A DNA stretch of 64,000 bases. Origin: Methylorubrum populi (lineage in GTDB: Bacteria > Pseudomonadota > Alphaproteobacteria > Rhizobiales > Beijerinckiaceae). Below the pieces are notes generated by a model that saw only the letters and a program-made list of their open reading frames with translations, did no database searches and was not told where the DNA came from. The stretch spans positions 1,997,001 to 2,061,000 of the forward strand of contig JAQIIU010000003.1 of NCBI GenBank assembly GCA_036946625.1. The letters run 5' to 3'. The translations under genes and the position numbers were made by a program. Below are positions 25,671-34,917 of the stretch, piece after piece. Position 1 is the stretch's first letter, and each line of letters begins with the position of its first letter.

Positions 25671-28432
25671 GGCTGATCGTCAACGGGCAGGTCCAGGAGG
25701 CCGCGCCGCGCCCCGGCCAGTGCCTGCGCACCCTGCTGAGGGAGCTCGGCTGGTTCGGGGTCAAGAAGGGGTGCGACGCGGGCGATTGCGGCGCCTGCAC
25801 CGTCCATCTCGACGGAGAGCCGGTCCATTCCTGCCTGCTGCCCGCCTTCCAGGCGCAGGGGCGCGACATCACCACGATCGAGGGCCTCGGCGGCCCCTGC
25901 GCCCCCGGCGACGGCGTGCCCGCGCGGCTCCACCCGATGCAGGACGCGTTCTGCGCAGGCCAGGGCTTCCAGTGCGGCTTCTGCACCCCGGGGATGATCA
26001 TGACCGCCGCCGCCCTCGACCAGGGCCAGCGGCAGGATCTCGGCGCGGCGCTCAAGGGCAACCTGTGCCGCTGCACCGGCTACCGGGCGATCCGCGACGC
26101 CGTGGCCGGGATCGGCCACGCCGATTCTTCCGAGACGACCGAGGGCGGTCCGGTCGGCCGCAATGTGCCCGCCCCGGCGAGCCGGGCCGTGGTCTCCGGC
26201 CGGGCGGCCTACGCCTTCGACTGCGCCGTGCCGGGCCTGCTGCACCTGAAGCTGCTGCGCGCCCCCCACGCCCATGCCCGCATCCGGCACATCGACCGCG
26301 CGGCGGCGCTGGCCGTGCCCGGCGTCGTCGCGGTGCTCACGCACGAGGACGCGCCGCGCCGCCGCTTCTCGACCGGGCGCCACGAGAACCCCCTGGACGA
26401 CGCCGCCGACACGGCGGTGCTCGATTCCGTGATCCGCTTCCACGGCCAGCGCGTCGCGGCGGTGGTCGCGCAGAGCGAGGCGGCGGCGATGGCGGGCGTG
26501 CGGGCGCTGCGGGTGGAGTACGCGGTGCGGCCCGCCCTCTTCGATCCGGAGGAGGCGTTGCGCCCGGACGCGCCCCTGGTCCACGACCCGGCCGACCGCG
26601 CCCCGCCGCGGCCGGGCGAAGACGCAGCCCCGCTCCTGCCCCACCCGAACCTCGCCGCCGAGGCGCACGGCGCGATCGGCGATGTCGAGGCCGGCTTCCG
26701 GCAGGCCCACCGCGTCCACGAGGCGGAGTACGTCTCGCAGCGGGTGCAGCACGTGCATCTCGAGACGCACGGCGCGCTCGGCTGGCTCGACCCGGACGGC
26801 CGGCTGACCCTGCGCTCCTCGACGCAGGTGCCCTTCCTCACCCGCGACGCCCTGTGCCGCCTGTTCGACCTCGACCGGGACCGGGTGCGCGTGCTGTGCG
26901 GCCGGGTCGGCGGCGGATTCGGCGGCAAGCAGGAGATGCTGACCGAGGATCTCGTGGCGCTGGCCGTCCTGCGCACCGGGCGGCCGGTCAAGTACGAGAT
27001 GACCCGCGAGGAGAACTTTTGCGCCGCGACGACCCGCCACCCGATGCGCGTGCGCGTGAAGCTCGGCGCGCGGGCGGACGGGCGCCTCACCGCGATCGCG
27101 CTCCACGTCCTCTCGAACACCGGCGCCTACGGCAACCATGCCGGCGGCGTGCTGCATCACGGCTGCAACGAGAGCATCGCCGCCTATGCCTGCCCGAACA
27201 AGCGGGTGGAGGGCTACGCCGTCTACACCCACACCCTGCCGGCCGGGGCCTTTCGCGGCTACGGCCTGAGCCAGACCATCTTCGCCGTCGAGTCGGCGCT
27301 CGACGAACTGGCCCGCGATCTCGGCATCGACCCGTTCGCGATGCGCCGCCTCAACGCGGTTCGGCCCGGCGATCCGATGGTGTCGACGAGCCTCGAACCG
27401 CACGACGTCGTCTACGGCTCCTACGGCCTCGACCAGTGCCTCGACCTCGCCCAGGCCGCCCTCGCCGACGGCACCGGCGAGGCACCGCCGGGACCGGAAT
27501 GGCGCATCGGCGAGGGCATGGCGATGGGCATGATCGATACGATCCCCCCGCGCGGCCACGTCGCCCATGCCCGCATCCGCCTGGAGCCGGACGGGGCCTA
27601 CGCGCTGGCCGTCGGCACCGCCGAGTTCGGCAACGGCACCAGCACCGTGCACGGGCAGATCGCCGCCGAGGTGCTCGGCACCACGCCCGAGCGCATCCGC
27701 CTGATCCAGGCCGACACCGACGCCGTCAGGCACGATACCGGCGCCTACGGCAGCACCGGCACCGTGGTCGCGGGCCAAGCGAACTTTCGCGCGGCCTCGG
27801 CGCTCGCGGACAGCCTCCGCCACGCGGCGGCCGAGCGGGCCGGCGTCGCGCCCGCCGATTGCCGCCTGACCCGGGACGGCGTCGAGACCCCCGCCGGGCT
27901 CGTGCCCCTGGCCGATCTCGCGCAGGGCGCGGCGTTCGAGGAAGCGGGCGAGGCCGACGGCAGCCCGCGCTCGGTCGCCTTCAACGTCCAGGCGTTTCGC
28001 GTCGCCGTCCATCCGCGGACCGGCGAGGTCCGCATCCTCAGGAGCGTCCAGGCGGCGGACGCCGGCACCGTCATCAACCCGATGCAGTGCCGCGGGCAGA
28101 TCGAGGGCGGCGTGGCGCAGGCGCTCGGCGCGGCCCTCTACGAGGACGTTCGCTTCGACGAAGCGGGCGGCGCGGTCACGCGAACCTTGCGCAACTACCA
28201 CATCCCGGCATTCGCCGACGTGCCGGTGACGCAGGTGCTGTTCGCCGACACCCGCGACACGGTCGGACCGCTCGGCGCCAAGTCGATGAGCGAGGCGCCC
28301 TACAACCCCGTCGCCGCCGCGCTCGGCAACGCGATCCGCGACGCCACCGGCGCCCGGCTGACCGCGACGCCGTTCGCCCCCGACCGGATTTTTCGGAGGG
28401 TCATGGCCGCCGAGGGCCCCGCGAGCCCATGA
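25667..28432 (+). CDS. Fused 2Fe-2S / molybdopterin subunit of a xanthine dehydrogenase-family hydroxylase
   Basis: The 921-residue protein joins two subunits that are usually separate. Residues 1 to about 150 are the iron-sulfur subunit with both clusters: CDAGDCGACTVH plus a following Cys, and CGFCTPGMI with LCRCTGY. From about 170 (SRAVVSGRAAYAFD) to the end is the molybdenum-cofactor subunit, with GRVGGGFGGKQ, AFRGYGLSQ and the late GAKSMSEAPYNP, whose Glu is in the active-site position. Reaction: hydroxylation of an N-heterocycle such as hypoxanthine or xanthine. No xdhC insertion factor is present. The fusion is unusual but known in some molybdenum hydroxylases. Substrate is inferred from purine and pyrimidine neighbours. 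Confidence 0.92.
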   Translation: MRLIVNGQVQEAAPRPGQCLRTLLRELGWFGVKKGCDAGDCGACTVHLDGEPVHSCLLPAFQAQGRDITTIEGLGGPCAPGDGVPARLHPMQDAFCAGQGFQCGFCTPGMIMTAAALDQGQRQDLGAALKGNLCRCTGYRAIRDAVAGIGHADSSETTEGGPVGRNVPAPASRAVVSGRAAYAFDCAVPGLLHLKLLRAPHAHARIRHIDRAAALAVPGVVAVLTHEDAPRRRFSTGRHENPLDDAADTAVLDSVIRFHGQRVAAVVAQSEAAAMAGVRALRVEYAVRPALFDPEEALRPDAPLVHDPADRAPPRPGEDAAPLLPHPNLAAEAHGAIGDVEAGFRQAHRVHEAEYVSQRVQHVHLETHGALGWLDPDGRLTLRSSTQVPFLTRDALCRLFDLDRDRVRVLCGRVGGGFGGKQEMLTEDLVALAVLRTGRPVKYEMTREENFCAATTRHPMRVRVKLGARADGRLTAIALHVLSNTGAYGNHAGGVLHHGCNESIAAYACPNKRVEGYAVYTHTLPAGAFRGYGLSQTIFAVESALDELARDLGIDPFAMRRLNAVRPGDPMVSTSLEPHDVVYGSYGLDQCLDLAQAALADGTGEAPPGPEWRIGEGMAMGMIDTIPPRGHVAHARIRLEPDGAYALAVGTAEFGNGTSTVHGQIAAEVLGTTPERIRLIQADTDAVRHDTGAYGSTGTVVAGQANFRAASALADSLRHAAAERAGVAPADCRLTRDGVETPAGLVPLADLAQGAAFEEAGEADGSPRSVAFNVQAFRVAVHPRTGEVRILRSVQAADAGTVINPMQCRGQIEGGVAQALGAALYEDVRFDEAGGAVTRTLRNYHIPAFADVPVTQVLFADTRDTVGPLGAKSMSEAPYNPVAAALGNAIRDATGARLTATPFAPDRIFRRVMAAEGPASP

Positions 28433-28437
28433 CGGCG

Positions 28438-28572
28438 GCACCGGCTCGGGTGATCGACCGCGGCAAGACCCACAAGAAGGCGCTGATCGCCTGCGCCCGC
28501 AAGCTCCTCACCTACGCCAACGCCGTCCTCGCCAGAGGCACCCCACGGCAAGCCCACATGCCGGCCGCATAA
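28438..28572 (+). pseudogene. C-terminal fragment of an IS110-family transposase
   Basis: About 40 codons read DRGKTHKKALIACARKLL, TYANAVLARGTP and end in TAA. This is the conserved C-terminus of IS110/IS116/IS902 transposases. The rest of the element is missing. It follows the molybdenum hydroxylase gene directly. Confidence 0.65.
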
Positions 28573-28659
28573 CGGTTGCTCAGCATGAGGACGGTGAGAG
28601 ACACCAGAGATCGGCCGGTCAAACAGGCTCTGAGGCCGTTCAGGGGTCATGGCCGCCCG

Positions 28660-28824
28660 CGCCGCAGCCTCGCGCTCCGCCTGCTCGACGAAGCGGCGGA
28701 TCAGCCAGCGTCCGGCCGGTCCCGGGGGATGGTCGGTGCGGTAGATCACGGTGAGCGGCAGCCGGCGGCGCCTGACCTCGGGCAGGTTCAGCTCGACGAG
28801 GCGGCCGGCTGCGATGCCGGACCC
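28660..28824 (-). pseudogene. C-terminal fragment of a LysR-family regulator
   Basis: The minus strand encodes GIAAGRLVELNLPEV, LPLTVIYRTDHPPGPAGRWL and IRRFVEQA, which is the end of a LysR substrate-binding domain. No N-terminal part is nearby. With the IS110 fragment it marks a deletion or insertion scar; the lost regulator may have served the molybdenum hydroxylase genes. Confidence 0.55.
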
Positions 28825-28867
28825 ATTCGGGACCGGGCCTGTAGGCACCGGCCTATGGGCAAATGAA

Positions 28868-28901
28868 AAGGGCCGGCCGCTTTGATGCGCGGCCGGCCCT
28901 T
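28868..28901 (-). terminator. Rho-independent terminator of the small secreted protein gene
   Basis: A perfect 13-bp inverted repeat AAGGGCCGGCCGC/GCGGCCGGCCCTT with an 8-base loop lies 41 bases after the stop codon at 28942, followed on the minus strand by TTTTCATTT. Confidence 0.85.
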
Positions 28902-28941
28902 CGGACCGTCGAAACGGAGGGCGTCAGACCGTCTGGAGGCG

Positions 28942-29190
28942 TCAGCGCCCGTGAACGGCGTGGGAACCCCGGACGGCGGAGCCGGTGGTGTAGACGCCAT
29001 CGACGGAAACGGTGCCGTAGCGGCCGTCACGATCCAGGTAGCGCTCAACGTTGCCGGGACCGGCGATGCCGACGAGGCCGCCCGGGGCGGTGACGGCGGG
29101 GATGCCGGCCGGCGCGTTGTAGCTCTGGGCCGAGGCCGCGGTGGTGAGGGCGAGGCCGAGGATCGCCCCTGCGGCGATGCGTGAGATCAT
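28942..29190 (-). CDS. Small secreted hypothetical protein
   Basis: The 82-residue product starts MISRIAAGAILGLALTTAASAQ, a clean signal peptide (cut after AQ or SA), and leaves a mature peptide of about 60 residues rich in Gly, Val and Tyr (VERYLDRDGRYGTVSVDGVYTT in outline). GGAGA is seven bases before the ATG. It has its own terminator. No family recognised; periplasmic or exported. Confidence 0.7.
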   Translation of the reverse strand: MISRIAAGAILGLALTTAASAQSYNAPAGIPAVTAPGGLVGIAGPGNVERYLDRDGRYGTVSVDGVYTTGSAVRGSHAVHGR

Positions 29191-29486
29191 GTCGTCAATC
29201 TCCGAGACTTGCTTCGGCGCCGCAGTCGAACCGGGCGGCGCCGCATGTCCCACAAACTGAGCATCGATGCCTTGCAAAACAACATGAGCTGCTTTGGATC
29301 TGTGCACATAGATACGGCACAGCCGAGACGAGGGGTCAGAACCCCGCGCCGTCAAAGCCAGAAAAGGCCAATTCTGGCTTGGTGTTAGCGCGGCATTGCA
29401 GGATTTTTTGACAGAGCGGAGACTCTGGCACGCATCTTTCGCAGCGGGTGCCGTTCCGCACCCCCTGTTCCCCTTCCCGCGCCTGC
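29191..29486. other. Intergenic region with likely promoter of the small secreted protein
   Basis: About 296 bases between the start of the small secreted gene and the stop of the cytosine deaminase gene. No gene or repeat was recognised. It should hold the promoter of the small gene on the minus strand. Confidence 0.4.
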
Positions 29487-30860
29487 CTACCAGGGGGCGG
29501 CCTCACCGGTCAGGGCTTCGTAGGGCGGCAGCCGCGCCGCGATGGGCCGGCCCGCGACCACGACGATTCGATCCGCATGCGGCCGTGCGACGACCTCGTT
29601 GAGGCTGCGCGCGGGCAGCAGGATCAGGTCGGCGGAGCCGCCCTCGCGGATCGTGCCGGCATGGGAAAGCCCCATCATCGCGCCGGGCACCGGCCCGGCG
29701 AGCGCGGGCGCCCCCGCGAGCGGGTGATCGAGATGGAGGATGCGCACCCCGGCCCGGACGGTGTCGAGCATGTCGTGGTCGCCGTAGGCGTAGAAGGCGT
29801 CGCGGCAATTGTCGCCCGCGACCATGACCGGCACGCCCGCCGCCATCAGTTCGTGCACCGGCGCGATACCGCGCCAGCGCGGGGTGCGGCCCCGCCGCCG
29901 GTCCTGGAGGTACATGTTGACGGTGGGCAGCGTGACGATGCGGATGCCCGCCTGCGCCACCCGCGCGATCGTGGCCGCCGCCTGCGCCTCCGGCTGGAGC
30001 GCGAGGCTGCAGCAATGCCCGCAGGTGACGCGGCCCTCGTAGCCGTGGCGCAAGGTGGCCCGCGCCACCGCGTCGAGGGAGGCCGCAGTGGGATCACCGG
30101 TCTCGTCGACGTGCAGGTCCACGTCGAGGTTGCGCTCCCGGGCGAGGCCGAACAGGCGGTCGAGCAGGGCGTCGATCTCGGCCAGCGCGCCGCCGTGCAG
30201 CCCCCCGGTCGGGCGGGTGACGCCGCCGATCAGGCCCTCGGATTCCGCGATCAGGTCGGCGAGCCGGCGGCCGTAATCGGTGGCGTAGGCGTCGATCGGC
30301 GTCAGGCCGACGCCCTGGAGCGCGATCCGCCCGGCCCAGGCCGCCCGCATCTCCCGGAACACCGCCCAGGTCGTCGCGGCCTGGTCGCGCAGCGGACCGT
30401 CGTCCCCGCCGCTTTCCTGGCTGTCGAGATGGGTGCGGATCGCGCCGGTGCCGTGCGCGAAGGCGCAGGCGAGGCCGAAAGCCATGCGGCGGCGCAGATC
30501 CTCCGCATCCCAGTGGCGGGTGCGGTCCGCCGTCGTGGCGTCGCGGGCGCCGGGAAAGTCGCCGTCCGGATTGGGCGTGCGGGCGACCGTATGGCCCTTG
30601 TCGAGATGGGCGTGCGCATCGACGAGGCGCGGCCAGACCTGCCGCCCGGCGAGATCGGCGGACGGCGATGCCTCCGGCGAGCCTCCGGCCGGCAGGAGAC
30701 CGGCGAAGGCGCCGTCCGCGACGACGATGTCGATGAGCGCGCAAGCATCCCCGTCGAGGATCGCGCCGGCGGGCACGCCGCCCGTCAGGAAGGCGGCGGG
30801 CACGCGCGCGTTGCGCAGGCGAAAGGCGCGGGCCTCGGGCAGGAACGACGGCTCGGACAT
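29487..30860 (-). CDS. codA: Cytosine deaminase-like amidohydrolase (CodA family)
   Basis: The 457-residue metal-dependent amidohydrolase has the CodA ligands: VDAHAHLDKGHT (first two His), HLDSQ, HVDET with GHCCSL, and the Asp in VAGDNCRD. CodA deaminates cytosine to uracil, which would feed RutA. It stands 64 bases behind the LysR gene on the same strand, with GAAGG seven bases before the ATG. Relatives act on isoguanine, creatinine and other heterocycles, and the divergent catabolic operon leaves open that the real substrate is an intermediate of that unknown pathway. Confidence 0.85.
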   Translation of the reverse strand: MSEPSFLPEARAFRLRNARVPAAFLTGGVPAGAILDGDACALIDIVVADGAFAGLLPAGGSPEASPSADLAGRQVWPRLVDAHAHLDKGHTVARTPNPDGDFPGARDATTADRTRHWDAEDLRRRMAFGLACAFAHGTGAIRTHLDSQESGGDDGPLRDQAATTWAVFREMRAAWAGRIALQGVGLTPIDAYATDYGRRLADLIAESEGLIGGVTRPTGGLHGGALAEIDALLDRLFGLARERNLDVDLHVDETGDPTAASLDAVARATLRHGYEGRVTCGHCCSLALQPEAQAAATIARVAQAGIRIVTLPTVNMYLQDRRRGRTPRWRGIAPVHELMAAGVPVMVAGDNCRDAFYAYGDHDMLDTVRAGVRILHLDHPLAGAPALAGPVPGAMMGLSHAGTIREGGSADLILLPARSLNEVVARPHADRIVVVAGRPIAARLPPYEALTGEAAPW

Positions 30861-30924
30861 GATTCAACCTTCGAGGAAAGCCCGGTCGGCACAGCGGAAA
30901 AGGGACGGCTTGCGCCGGACAGGG

Positions 30925-31830
30925 TCAGTCCGGAACGCTCTGGCGCTCGAACTCGGCCTGGATCCGTGCGGCGAGGAGGTGGGCGGGCCCGTCGAGCGCG
31001 GAGCGGGCGCGCTGCATCAGCGACGCCCGCTGGATGATCGCGCTGGCATCCGAGATCGGCGTGAAGGCCAGCACACCGCGGCGGATCTCCTCGCCGACAT
31101 CCGAGAGGTTGACGAAGGTGATGTGCGGCGGCGTCTGGGCGAGGCGCTTCATCAGCTCGATCGAGTTCGTCTCGACCACGGGCGTGAAGCTCGTGCCCTC
31201 GGGCACGAGGAGTTCGAGCACGTCGCGCAGGGTCATCGAGCGGTCGGCGACGACGAGGGGATATTCGAGGCAATCGGCCATGCGCACCTGATAGCGGCCG
31301 TTGAGGGGATGGTCGGGCGCCATCACCGCGCCGAGCCGGTGTTCGAACTCGGCGATGCAGCGCATGCGCGGATCGGGCGGGAGCCGGTAGGCCAAAGCGA
31401 GGTCGGCCTCGCCCGCGAGCAGGGCGGCGGCGATCTGATCGACCGGCAGGACCAGAACCTTGACGACGATGCGGGGATGAGTCTCGCGGAAGGTGCGGAT
31501 CACCCCCGGCAGCACCCCGGCGGCGATGCTCGCCATCGTCGCCACCGTCACCTCGCCGCGGGTCAGGCCCTTGAGCGAGGCGACCTGCGCCAGCATGCGC
31601 TCGTGGCCGTTCAGCGTGTCGCGCACGTGCCGCACCAGCACCTCGCCCGCCGCGGTGAGACGCAGGCCTCGCGGCAGCCGCTCGAACAGCGGCGTCCCCA
31701 TCTCCTCCTCCAGCGAGAGGATCTGACGGTTGACGGCGCTCGACGCGACGTTGAGGCGCGTGGCCGCCCGGCGGATCGAGCCGCTGCGGGCCACCTCGTC
31801 GAGGTATCCCAGCAGGCGATGATGCAGCAT
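30925..31830 (-). CDS. LysR-family regulator of the divergent catabolic operon
   Basis: The 301-residue protein has an N-terminal winged helix (YLDEVARSGSIRRAATRLNVASSAVNRQI in outline) and a LysR effector domain. ATG 31830 with GGAGG eight bases upstream is chosen over upstream in-frame starts. It is divergent from the eleven-gene operon that begins at 32157 and is followed on its own strand by the cytosine deaminase-like gene, so it probably controls both. Effector unknown. Confidence 0.92.
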   Translation of the reverse strand: MLHHRLLGYLDEVARSGSIRRAATRLNVASSAVNRQILSLEEEMGTPLFERLPRGLRLTAAGEVLVRHVRDTLNGHERMLAQVASLKGLTRGEVTVATMASIAAGVLPGVIRTFRETHPRIVVKVLVLPVDQIAAALLAGEADLALAYRLPPDPRMRCIAEFEHRLGAVMAPDHPLNGRYQVRMADCLEYPLVVADRSMTLRDVLELLVPEGTSFTPVVETNSIELMKRLAQTPPHITFVNLSDVGEEIRRGVLAFTPISDASAIIQRASLMQRARSALDGPAHLLAARIQAEFERQSVPD

Positions 31831-32027
31831 GGAGGTGCGCCTCCGCCCGCGTCCCGTCGCGCACCCTCGGCGCAACGCGTCGGCGGCGTTTTGCAGGGAG
31901 CTTGCCAACTCCCCTTGTCCGGTCGCGCGCGGACCGCGCCCCAGGCAGGGCGGAACACGGCGGCGCCGAACGCTTCACCAAGCGCACAGCCATGCGGCAA
32001 CGTGCGGATTTTGCGAGCGTTGCGCGC

Positions 32028-32045
32028 GGAAAACGATGCTTTTCC
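32028..32045. promoter_or_regulatory. Palindrome in the lysR/operon divergent promoter region
   Basis: GGAAAA-N6-TTTTCC is a perfect dyad, AT-rich for this genome, about 200 bases from the lysR start and 112 bases from the binding-protein start. Candidate LysR operator by position and symmetry only. Confidence 0.4.
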
Positions 32046-32156
32046 TGCAGCACTGCTTCCGCTTCCCTGGTGTCGGGCAGTCCGGACAGGTCCGACGCGG
32101 CACGGTCCATGCGTCGAGGAAACCGTCCCGGGCAACGCGGCGGGGGACCATCACCG

Positions 32157-33137
32157 ATGCGGTCGTTCAGGTTCGATACGGGGGCCTCCACCCTTCTGGC
32201 GGGCACCCTGGCGATGGCCGGGCCGGCGCAGGCGGCGGACAAGATCGTCTTCCTGACGAGCTGGTACGCCCAGGCCGAACACGGCGGCTTCTACCAAGCC
32301 AAGGCCACCGGCCTCTACGAGAAGGCCGGGCTCGACGTCGAGATCCGCATGGGCGGGCCGCAGGTCAACGGCATGCAGCTCATGCTCGCGGGCGAGGCCG
32401 ACGCGATCATGGGCTACGACATCCAAGTGCTCCAGGCGGTCGAGAAGGGCCTGCCCGCAGTGACCGTGGCGGCCTCGTTCCAGTACGACCTCCAGGGGAT
32501 GATGACCCACGACGACGTGACCGCGCTCGCGGGCGTCAAGGACAAGACGATCCTCGTCTCCTCCGCCGGCATGACCGCGTGGTGGCCCTGGCTGAAGAAG
32601 AAATACGCGCTCTCGGATGCCCAAGTGCGGGCCTATACCTTCAACCTGCAGCCCTTCTTCGCCGACAGGAATGTCGTGCAGCAGGCCTATCCCTCCTCGG
32701 AGCCGTTCCAGGCGCAGGAGAAGGGCGTTCCGGTCAACTTCTATCTCTTCGCCAAGGACGGCTATCCGCCCTACGGCACCACGATCGTGACGACGCGCAA
32801 GTTGGCCGAGGGCAAGCCGGAGGCAATGCGCAGGTTCGTGGCCGCCTCCATGGAGGGCTGGAAGAGCTACATAGAGAATCCGGGTCCCGCCAACGTCCTG
32901 ATCAAGGCGGCCAACCCGAAGATGAGCGACGGCCAGATCGCCTTCGGCATCGCCCGGATGAAGGCGCTCAAGGTGCTGGGCGGCGAGGAGAACGTCCCCA
33001 TCGGCACCATGACGGAGGCCCGCTGGAAGGCGTCCTACGACTACCTCGTCGAGGCGGGCCTGCTCAAAGCCTCCACGGACTGGAAACGGGCCTTCAGCCT
33101 CGATTTCATGCCCGTCCTCTCGGCCAGGGCGGAGTGA
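32157..33137 (+). CDS. NMT1/THI5-like ABC substrate-binding protein
   Basis: The 326-residue protein has a signal peptide (to AGPAQAAD) and a THI5-type domain (FLTSWYAQAEHGGFYQAKATGLYEKAGLDV in outline). It is the first gene of the uncharacterised catabolic operon and is followed by its ATPase 8 bases later. A paralogue (35991-36959) is in the same operon, and a more distant one ends the rut operon. Ligand unknown; an aromatic or pyrimidine-like compound is the family expectation. Confidence 0.9.
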   Translation: MRSFRFDTGASTLLAGTLAMAGPAQAADKIVFLTSWYAQAEHGGFYQAKATGLYEKAGLDVEIRMGGPQVNGMQLMLAGEADAIMGYDIQVLQAVEKGLPAVTVAASFQYDLQGMMTHDDVTALAGVKDKTILVSSAGMTAWWPWLKKKYALSDAQVRAYTFNLQPFFADRNVVQQAYPSSEPFQAQEKGVPVNFYLFAKDGYPPYGTTIVTTRKLAEGKPEAMRRFVAASMEGWKSYIENPGPANVLIKAANPKMSDGQIAFGIARMKALKVLGGEENVPIGTMTEARWKASYDYLVEAGLLKASTDWKRAFSLDFMPVLSARAE

Positions 33138-33145
33138 GCCGCGCG

Positions 33146-34060
33146 ATGGCGGCGCTCGCGCAGATGGCCTATCCGCGGGCGGCGCAGGCTGAGGCGGCCG
33201 CTCCGGCCCCCATTCCGGTCTCCACGCCGGCCCCCGAGCGGCCGATGCGGCCCGCCGCCAACGCGGCGCCGGCCATCGAGATCCTCTCGGCCGAGAAGGT
33301 GTTCGCCGACGGCACCCGCGGGCTCGCCCCGGTCGACCTGACGGTGCGCGAGGGCGAGTTCCTGTCGCTGATCGGGCCCTCGGGCTGCGGCAAGAGCACC
33401 CTGCTCTCGCTCGTGGCTAATCTCGGCGAGCCGAGCGACGGACGCCTGCTGTGGTGGCGCGGCGGGTTCAACGGCGTCGGCGCGGAAGGGCGGCGCATGT
33501 CGGTGGTGTTCCAGGACGCCACCTTGATGCCGTGGCTGCGCATCGCAAGCAACGTGCGCCTTCCGCTCGATCTGGCCGGCGTGAAGAAGGCCGAGTCCGC
33601 CCCCCGCGTCCAGGCCGCGCTCGATGGGGTCGGGCTCGGCGAAAAAGGCAAGAAGTATCCGCGCCAGCTCTCCGGCGGCATGCGCATGCGCGCGGCCATC
33701 GCCCGCGGCCTCGTCACCGAGCCGAACCTCCTGCTCATGGACGAGCCGTTCGGTGCGCTGGACGAGTTCACCCGCAACAAGCTCGACGCCGACCTCGTGG
33801 ATCTCTGGTGGCGGCGCTCGCTCACCGTGCTGTTCGTGACCCACTCGATCTACGAGGCGGTGTTTCTCTCGACCCGCATCGTCGTGATGGCGGCCCGCCC
33901 CGGGCGCATCTTTTCCGAATTGACCATCGACGAGCCGCATCCCCGCGGTGACGCGTTCCGGCGCTCTCCGCGCTTCGCCGAATATTGCCAGCGCCTCTCG
34001 GCGCTGCTGACCGAGGCGTCGCTGGCGAGCGACCCCGCCACCGCGGAGGCGCGGGCATGA
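33146..34060 (+). CDS. ABC transporter ATPase of the catabolic operon
   Basis: The 304-residue ATPase carries Walker A (GPSGCGKST), signature (LSGGMRMR), Walker B (LLLMDEP) and switch His (THSIYEA). It has an unusual Pro/Ala-rich N-terminal extension of about 40 residues before the fold begins. The stop overlaps the permease ATG (ATGA). Same SsuB/TauB type as the ATPase at 20788. Confidence 0.92.
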   Translation: MAALAQMAYPRAAQAEAAAPAPIPVSTPAPERPMRPAANAAPAIEILSAEKVFADGTRGLAPVDLTVREGEFLSLIGPSGCGKSTLLSLVANLGEPSDGRLLWWRGGFNGVGAEGRRMSVVFQDATLMPWLRIASNVRLPLDLAGVKKAESAPRVQAALDGVGLGEKGKKYPRQLSGGMRMRAAIARGLVTEPNLLLMDEPFGALDEFTRNKLDADLVDLWWRRSLTVLFVTHSIYEAVFLSTRIVVMAARPGRIFSELTIDEPHPRGDAFRRSPRFAEYCQRLSALLTEASLASDPATAEARA

Positions 34061-34851
34061 AGAGGCCGCTGATCCGGGACCCCCGCGTCCAGGCGGCGCT
34101 GCCGCCGCTCCTCGTCGGCCTTGCGATGCTGAGCCTGTGGGAGGCCGCCTGCCGCGGCTTCGCCATTCCCGACTACCTGTTCCCGGCCCCTTCCGTGATC
34201 GCCGCCTCGCTCGTCCAGAACGGGCCGGACCTGCTGCGGGCGCTGTGGAGCACGATGCGGGTGACGCTGATCGCCTTCGCGCTCTCGACCGTGCTCGGCA
34301 CGCTCGTCGCCTTCCTGTTCGTGCAGAGCCGCTTCATCGAGCGCGGCTTCTTCCCCTACGCGGTGATGCTGCAGGTGACGCCCGTGGTGGCGGTGGCCCC
34401 GCTCATCATCATCCTCGTGCGCGACACGCAGGTCGCGCTGGTGATCTGCGCCACCATCATCGCGATCTTTCCCGTCATCTCGAACACGACCGTCGGCCTG
34501 CGCAGCGTCGATCCGGGGTTGTCCAACCTGATGCGGGTCTACCGCGCGAGCCGCCTCCAGACGCTCATGCGCCTGCGCATCCCGAGCGCGCTCGGCTACT
34601 TCTTCGCGGGCCTGCGCATCTCCTCCGGGCTCGCCCTGATCGGCGCGGTGGTGGCGGAGTTCGTGGCCGGCACCGGAGGCCGCAGCGCGGGACTGGCCTA
34701 CGAGATCCTCCAGGCGGGCTTCCAGCTCGACATCCCGCGGATGTTCGCCGCGCTCTCGCTGATCACCGCCGCCGGCATCCTGCTGTTCCTCGCCATGAGC
34801 GGCCTGAGCCGCCTCGCGCTCGGCTCCTGGGGCGATCCCGAGCGCGCCTGA
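34057..34851 (+). CDS. ABC transporter permease of the catabolic operon
   Basis: The 264-residue permease has six hydrophobic segments and the ATPase-contact loop (NLMRVYRASRLQTLMRLRIPSALGYFF in outline). It is the only permease in this operon, so it likely acts as a homodimer, unlike the two-permease rut-linked system. It starts within the ATPase stop. Confidence 0.92.
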   Translation: MKRPLIRDPRVQAALPPLLVGLAMLSLWEAACRGFAIPDYLFPAPSVIAASLVQNGPDLLRALWSTMRVTLIAFALSTVLGTLVAFLFVQSRFIERGFFPYAVMLQVTPVVAVAPLIIILVRDTQVALVICATIIAIFPVISNTTVGLRSVDPGLSNLMRVYRASRLQTLMRLRIPSALGYFFAGLRISSGLALIGAVVAEFVAGTGGRSAGLAYEILQAGFQLDIPRMFAALSLITAAGILLFLAMSGLSRLALGSWGDPERA

Positions 34852-34917
34852 CCTCCCCACACGTCCCGAAACAATGCCGGAGGGCTTCACGCCGGGCATC
34901 ATCCGAGGAGATCTCCC

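Noticed and set aside
23396..28441. A 1681-codon open frame on the minus strand
   Set aside because: It lies antisense to the binding-protein and molybdenum hydroxylase genes, whose products have clear domains. High GC makes such long shadow frames common here.
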